In this document: piece by piece, positions 61,101 to 64,000 of the stretch
How the letters are laid out: the number at the start of each line of letters is the position of its first letter
Position numbering within the stretch: the stretch's first letter is position 1
DNA from: Istiophorus platypterus
Lineage: Eukaryota; Chordata; Actinopteri; Istiophoriformes; Istiophoridae
Assembly (NCBI GenBank): GCA_016859345.1
Contig: CM029134.1
Coordinates: 16,543,560 to 16,607,559 of the forward strand
DNA length: 64,000 nt
Reading direction: 5' to 3'
Notes under the pieces: generated by a model
Told to the model about the DNA's origin: nothing
The model's input: only the letters and a program-made list of their open reading frames with translations
Databases searched by the model: none
Translations under genes and position numbers: made by a program

Positions 61101-62858
61101 TATTGACCTCCAGCCATATGATGCAGGGACAGACAGCGGTTTCACTTTTTCCTCTCCTAACTTCCCGACCAGCCCCCAGGAAAACATCACAAAGGTGAGC
61201 TCTTGCATCGTTCACAAGTACAAAAACCAGCACGCATGTATTCATTTAGTAATTCGTGCATTCATTTCATGGGGAGTCAAAGTAAGGCGGACCGCCCTCT
61301 TCCTATTCTTAAAATAGGTTAGCAGCATGGGAATGGGACATCATTCTACGCTGTCTCCACTTCAATGATTGCTTGGCAGCCCTCATGCCTGGCCTGAAGT
61401 GATTTGAATGAAAAGGGCCTCTCTTACATAACAGACCATCTAACCTTTTCCAAGATGTGTTTTTAAGTGGGCTATTGTGCTACTTGAACTTGTGATGACA
61501 ATCTGCCGGCTCTCCTGATAAATTATGCTGCAATGTTCTCTGCCGACTTGTTCAGATCACGTCGCAGATGCCGAACCACCCGGCAAACTCCTTCTATTAT
61601 CCACGTTTAAAGGAGCTTCCGCCAATTGCCAGCGTAAAGATCACCCAACAGAATAGATCACCTGACCGTCAAACCCCAATGTCCAATCATATTCTGCCTA
61701 ACTCCATTAGTCCCCAGCGCTTCTCAGGTAAGACCACAGGACTCCCTACATCTGTGGTACTCACAGGTTTAACCTTGGAGGACCGAAAATGAAACCACAT
61801 GATGATTAAAATGAATGGGGGAGCAGGGGCAAAAAAAACACCATATAACATGTTATTAAACTGATTTGCATTCCATTAAAGTAACAATATGGTCCTAGTT
61901 CTCAATGGATTTAATTAGCAAATATAATCTCTCCATCTGCTCTGTGTAATAGAAGACATATTTGCTCTGTGTGTTGAGGGGACTTGCAAGTGACACATTA
62001 AAAAACTGAAGCACACAGACCTCTGCCAAGGCTGATGTTGAACAATATACACCAGGCTTCAGAGAAAAAAAAATTCTAATTCATAGTAATGACCTGGATC
62101 TGCCCCAAAATTCAACAGGTTCTTCTCTAGCCCATGCCCCAACCTTTCACCAAGTTCGGTGTAAATTGGTTCATCACTTTTTGCAAAATCCTGCAAACAA
62201 ACAAGCAAACAAAAAGACATGGTTAAAAGCACAACCTCCCTGGCCGAGGTAAAAAATCAAAACTGAAGGAGGAGATTCGGACTTATCGGTGGAGGGGTTG
62301 GGCATGGGCCAGGGAAGAACCCATTCAAATTTTTGGGGTACATAGAATGATTTACCATGAATGAAAATTTTTTCTATGAAGTCCGATGTATGTTTTTTGA
62401 CATTGGCTTTGACGGAGGTCTGCACTCTCTGAGTGCCTTTCTAGTTCTTACTCTTATCATTTGGCTGGATAAATTAAAGGTAATATTAGATGCACTTTGG
62501 CCTCTGACCCTGCTTCAGAAAGGCTGCTCTACACAGAGCCTCCAAACGCTACAACAAAATGCTAATAAACAGCCCTTGTTTGAACAGAGAATTGTAATAT
62601 GGCTGCTTTCTTTACCCTTCACTCTTGACTCATGGTCATTTCTTTCATCTCACTCTCCCCCTCCTCACAGCGACACCACTTGACTGTGAAGTGTCTCTCT
62701 GGTCATCCTGGGGTTTGTGTCTGGGTCCCTGCTCCAGAGGTGGCGTTCGCCACCGCACACGTTACATCCTTTTGCGGCCAGCCAATGCTGGCACTCCCTG
62801 CCCTGAGCTGGAGGAGCAGGCTGAATGTGTACCACACAGTTGCATGAAACTCCAGTAA
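55150..62858 (+). CDS. spon2: Spondin-2 (mindin), secreted matrix protein
   Basis: Five coding exons: 55150-55378, 57421-57641, 61003-61194, 61556-61727, 62671-62858. They join in frame to 1002 nt, 333 aa (human 331). Hydrophobic signal peptide within residues 1-28 (LQQLLVVLLKFCFAFAG). F-spondin domain from about 37 to 225, with YILVFTGHWSPQAFPKQYPL, FRPPAQWSKL, PSPDWFVGVDSLNLC and YDAGTDSGFTFSSPNF; in spondins the acidic residues here hold a metal ion. A single thrombospondin type-1 repeat spans about 272-330, with the C-mannosylation motif WSSWGLC and six cysteines. Known role: extracellular matrix protein and integrin ligand that acts as a pattern-recognition molecule in innate immunity and aids neurite growth. 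The ATG used directly follows an acceptor; a second ATG is adjacent. The CtBP neighbour matches human CTBP1-SPON2. Teleosts may have two copies, and which this is cannot be told. Confidence 0.95.
57900..58410. repeat. Teleost interspersed repeat in spon2 intron (gttagcttagcat family)
   Basis: Left end ATTAAAGTAATAGTTTGACA then GTTTGGGAAATATAC; inside GTCAGGTTAGCTTAGCATGA, AGACTGGAATAGGGGAAACA, CTGGCCTGGCTCTGTC, and later CTATGCTAAACTAACCAACT and GGCTCCATATTTAATATAGA. This order matches a short non-autonomous repeat found throughout fish genomes. The right end is degenerate. Confidence 0.65.
59988..60099. repeat. Perfect 45-bp inverted repeat with 22-bp loop
   Basis: The left arm 59988-60032 (beginning ATTCTAAAAAGCAACAGAGC) is the exact reverse complement of the right arm 60055-60099 (ending GCTTTTTAGAAT). 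The 22-nt spacer 60033-60054 contains TGACGCACGA. After one mismatch at the inner edge, two more base pairs could form. It sits in spon2 intron 2 (57642-61002). No flanking target-site duplication is visible. As RNA it would form a long perfect hairpin on either strand. Confidence 0.95.
62085..62255 (-). repeat. Teleost interspersed repeat in last spon2 intron
   Basis: Contains ATGACCTGGATCTGCCCC, TCACCAAGTTCGGTGTAAAT, TGGTTCATCACTTTTTGCAA, ATCCTGCAAACAAACAAGCA and ACAACCTCCCTGGCCGAGGT. I recognise this as a common fish repeat ending ...cataacctccttggcggaggtaa. The strand given is only a guess at family orientation. Confidence 0.5.
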
Positions 62859-63683
62859 CCCACAGAGCGCACAATCATAGAGACTGCCAGTATTCAACAC
62901 TGGGACTCTCGTGTTTTTACTGCTGGACTGAGAAGACTTGTTTCATCTTGAGCAGCTCCTTGATAATGCAAAGGATTGTTTTGTTTTTGTCACAGCAGAG
63001 TTGCTGAAATATAAGTCTTGCTGCATTATCTCTGCAGCCCATTAGTTTTAGAGCATACACCCGCTGGGTGTATTTTAATGAGTGGCTGTATTTTAAAGTG
63101 TTAGACAGGTATTTGGGTTTGAGACAACACTACAAATCATGTTGGGTTGAAAAATTAATTTTATAAATTGCTGTGGATGCAGAAAAAAATGAAGGAGAAG
63201 AGGCATGTGATGTGTCCCCTCAAAGACTCTTACAAGACCTATTATGGTTTGTCCATTACATATAAAACATGTATTTGAAGTGTATGCCGACAGTGGCATA
63301 CCTGAGCCACACATATACATCTTTAGCATGCACACACTCTTGACATGTATCCACACATGTGCACACAGAATTCCCCACATAAAAGGTCCTTGCACATGTT
63401 GCAAACTTTTACAGGCGTGGAGCCATTAGTTTACACAGTAAATGCCTTGCACATGCAGCTCTTTCAAAATAACCCCAATTTCTAAATATCACCTTTCACA
63501 AGAAAAAAACCCCAAAGAGCTAACTTGAAGCGTAGGGCCAGTCTGACGACGCTTGCATATTTTGTAACAAGATGCTGGTTTTTATAAAAAGATAAATATT
63601 TGTTGTAATATCTCTTTTGATATTTTAATGTTGAGATTTTGTATATACTGTACGTATCTTATCTTGTATAACTCATGAATAAA
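62859..63683 (+). other. spon2: spon2 3' UTR
   Basis: About 0.8 kb of AT-rich sequence after the stop, ending at AATAAA (63678-63683). Confidence 0.65.
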
Positions 63684-63699
63684 TATGGTTGTGTTTTTC

Positions 63700-64000
63700 A
63701 AATAGAAGACATCTATGTTACTTTGTTCCTCAGTATGGCTTTTAATTTGGAAACTGTCATTATGCAAAAAGAAATGTCTAAATATAAAACTCTGCAAGGC
63801 CGCAAATCATTCTTGATTTGCACGGTTCCCATAATACATGAGAGTGATTTGTGTATGCCGGAGCATAATTTGACCAGTACCTACACTTCTTTATTTGCGT
63901 CTGAGGAACACTCACAGCCATAGTGCAAAAATACACAACCGTGAATGTCACAGTACGAAAAGGTTAGGATGCTTTACATTTACCAGAATAGAAGTCACAG
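63700..64000. other. Downstream flank of spon2
   Basis: Nothing supportable seen in the final 300 bases; the open frame at 63675-63923 has no splice or motif support. Confidence 0.4.

Overview
The window is vertebrate nuclear DNA, almost certainly from a ray-finned (teleost, probably percomorph-like) fish. All genes have GT-AG introns (one GC-AG) and AATAAA signals. Dinucleotide microsatellites are dense, and the interspersed repeats are kinds I recognise from fish genomes (a degenerate Tc1 copy close to the salmonid-type Tc1 consensus, plus several short non-autonomous families). No bacterial, viral or CRISPR content was seen. Gene models were built by hand from splice sites, reading phase and recalled family sequence; no alignment was run.

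Layout, left to right: (1) 96-4115 (+): last coding exons and long 3' UTR of a transmembrane collagen, best fit col23a1. (2) 6456-11079 (+): rack1, eight coding exons, 317 aa, with a 5'TOP-like start and two intronic C/D snoRNAs (SNORD95 and a divergent SNORD96). (3) 11592-14054 (+): nme5, five exons, 207 aa, with an RFX X-box in its promoter. (4) about 15280-18790 (+): hnrnpab, 330 aa, CpG-rich promoter with two CCAAT boxes. (5) 19583-25109 (-): phykpl, 12 exons, 449 aa, with a dead Tc1 copy in an intron. (6) about 25719-31603 (+): fam53c, 414 aa, with a GC-AG intron. (7) about 32000-45883 (+): a CtBP gene, best fit ctbp1, 448 aa, with what looks like an internal promoter and short first exon (Met-Gln-Gly). 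(8) about 51100-63683 (+): spon2, 333 aa, with a perfect 45-bp inverted repeat in an intron.

These genes do not form one pathway. They are conserved neighbours: the col23a1/rack1/hnrnpab/phykpl set matches human 5q35, nme5 and fam53c match 5q31, and ctbp1-spon2 matches the human 4p16.3 pair. phykpl and fam53c are divergently arranged around a short GC-rich interval.

The items most worth following up are the 45-bp inverted repeat at 59988-60099, the alternative ctbp1 first exon at 35323-35329, the divergent SNORD96 at 10826-10896 with intact 5.8S complementarity, the nme5 X-box, and the GC-AG intron of fam53c. I found no evidence of a wholly new multi-gene system.
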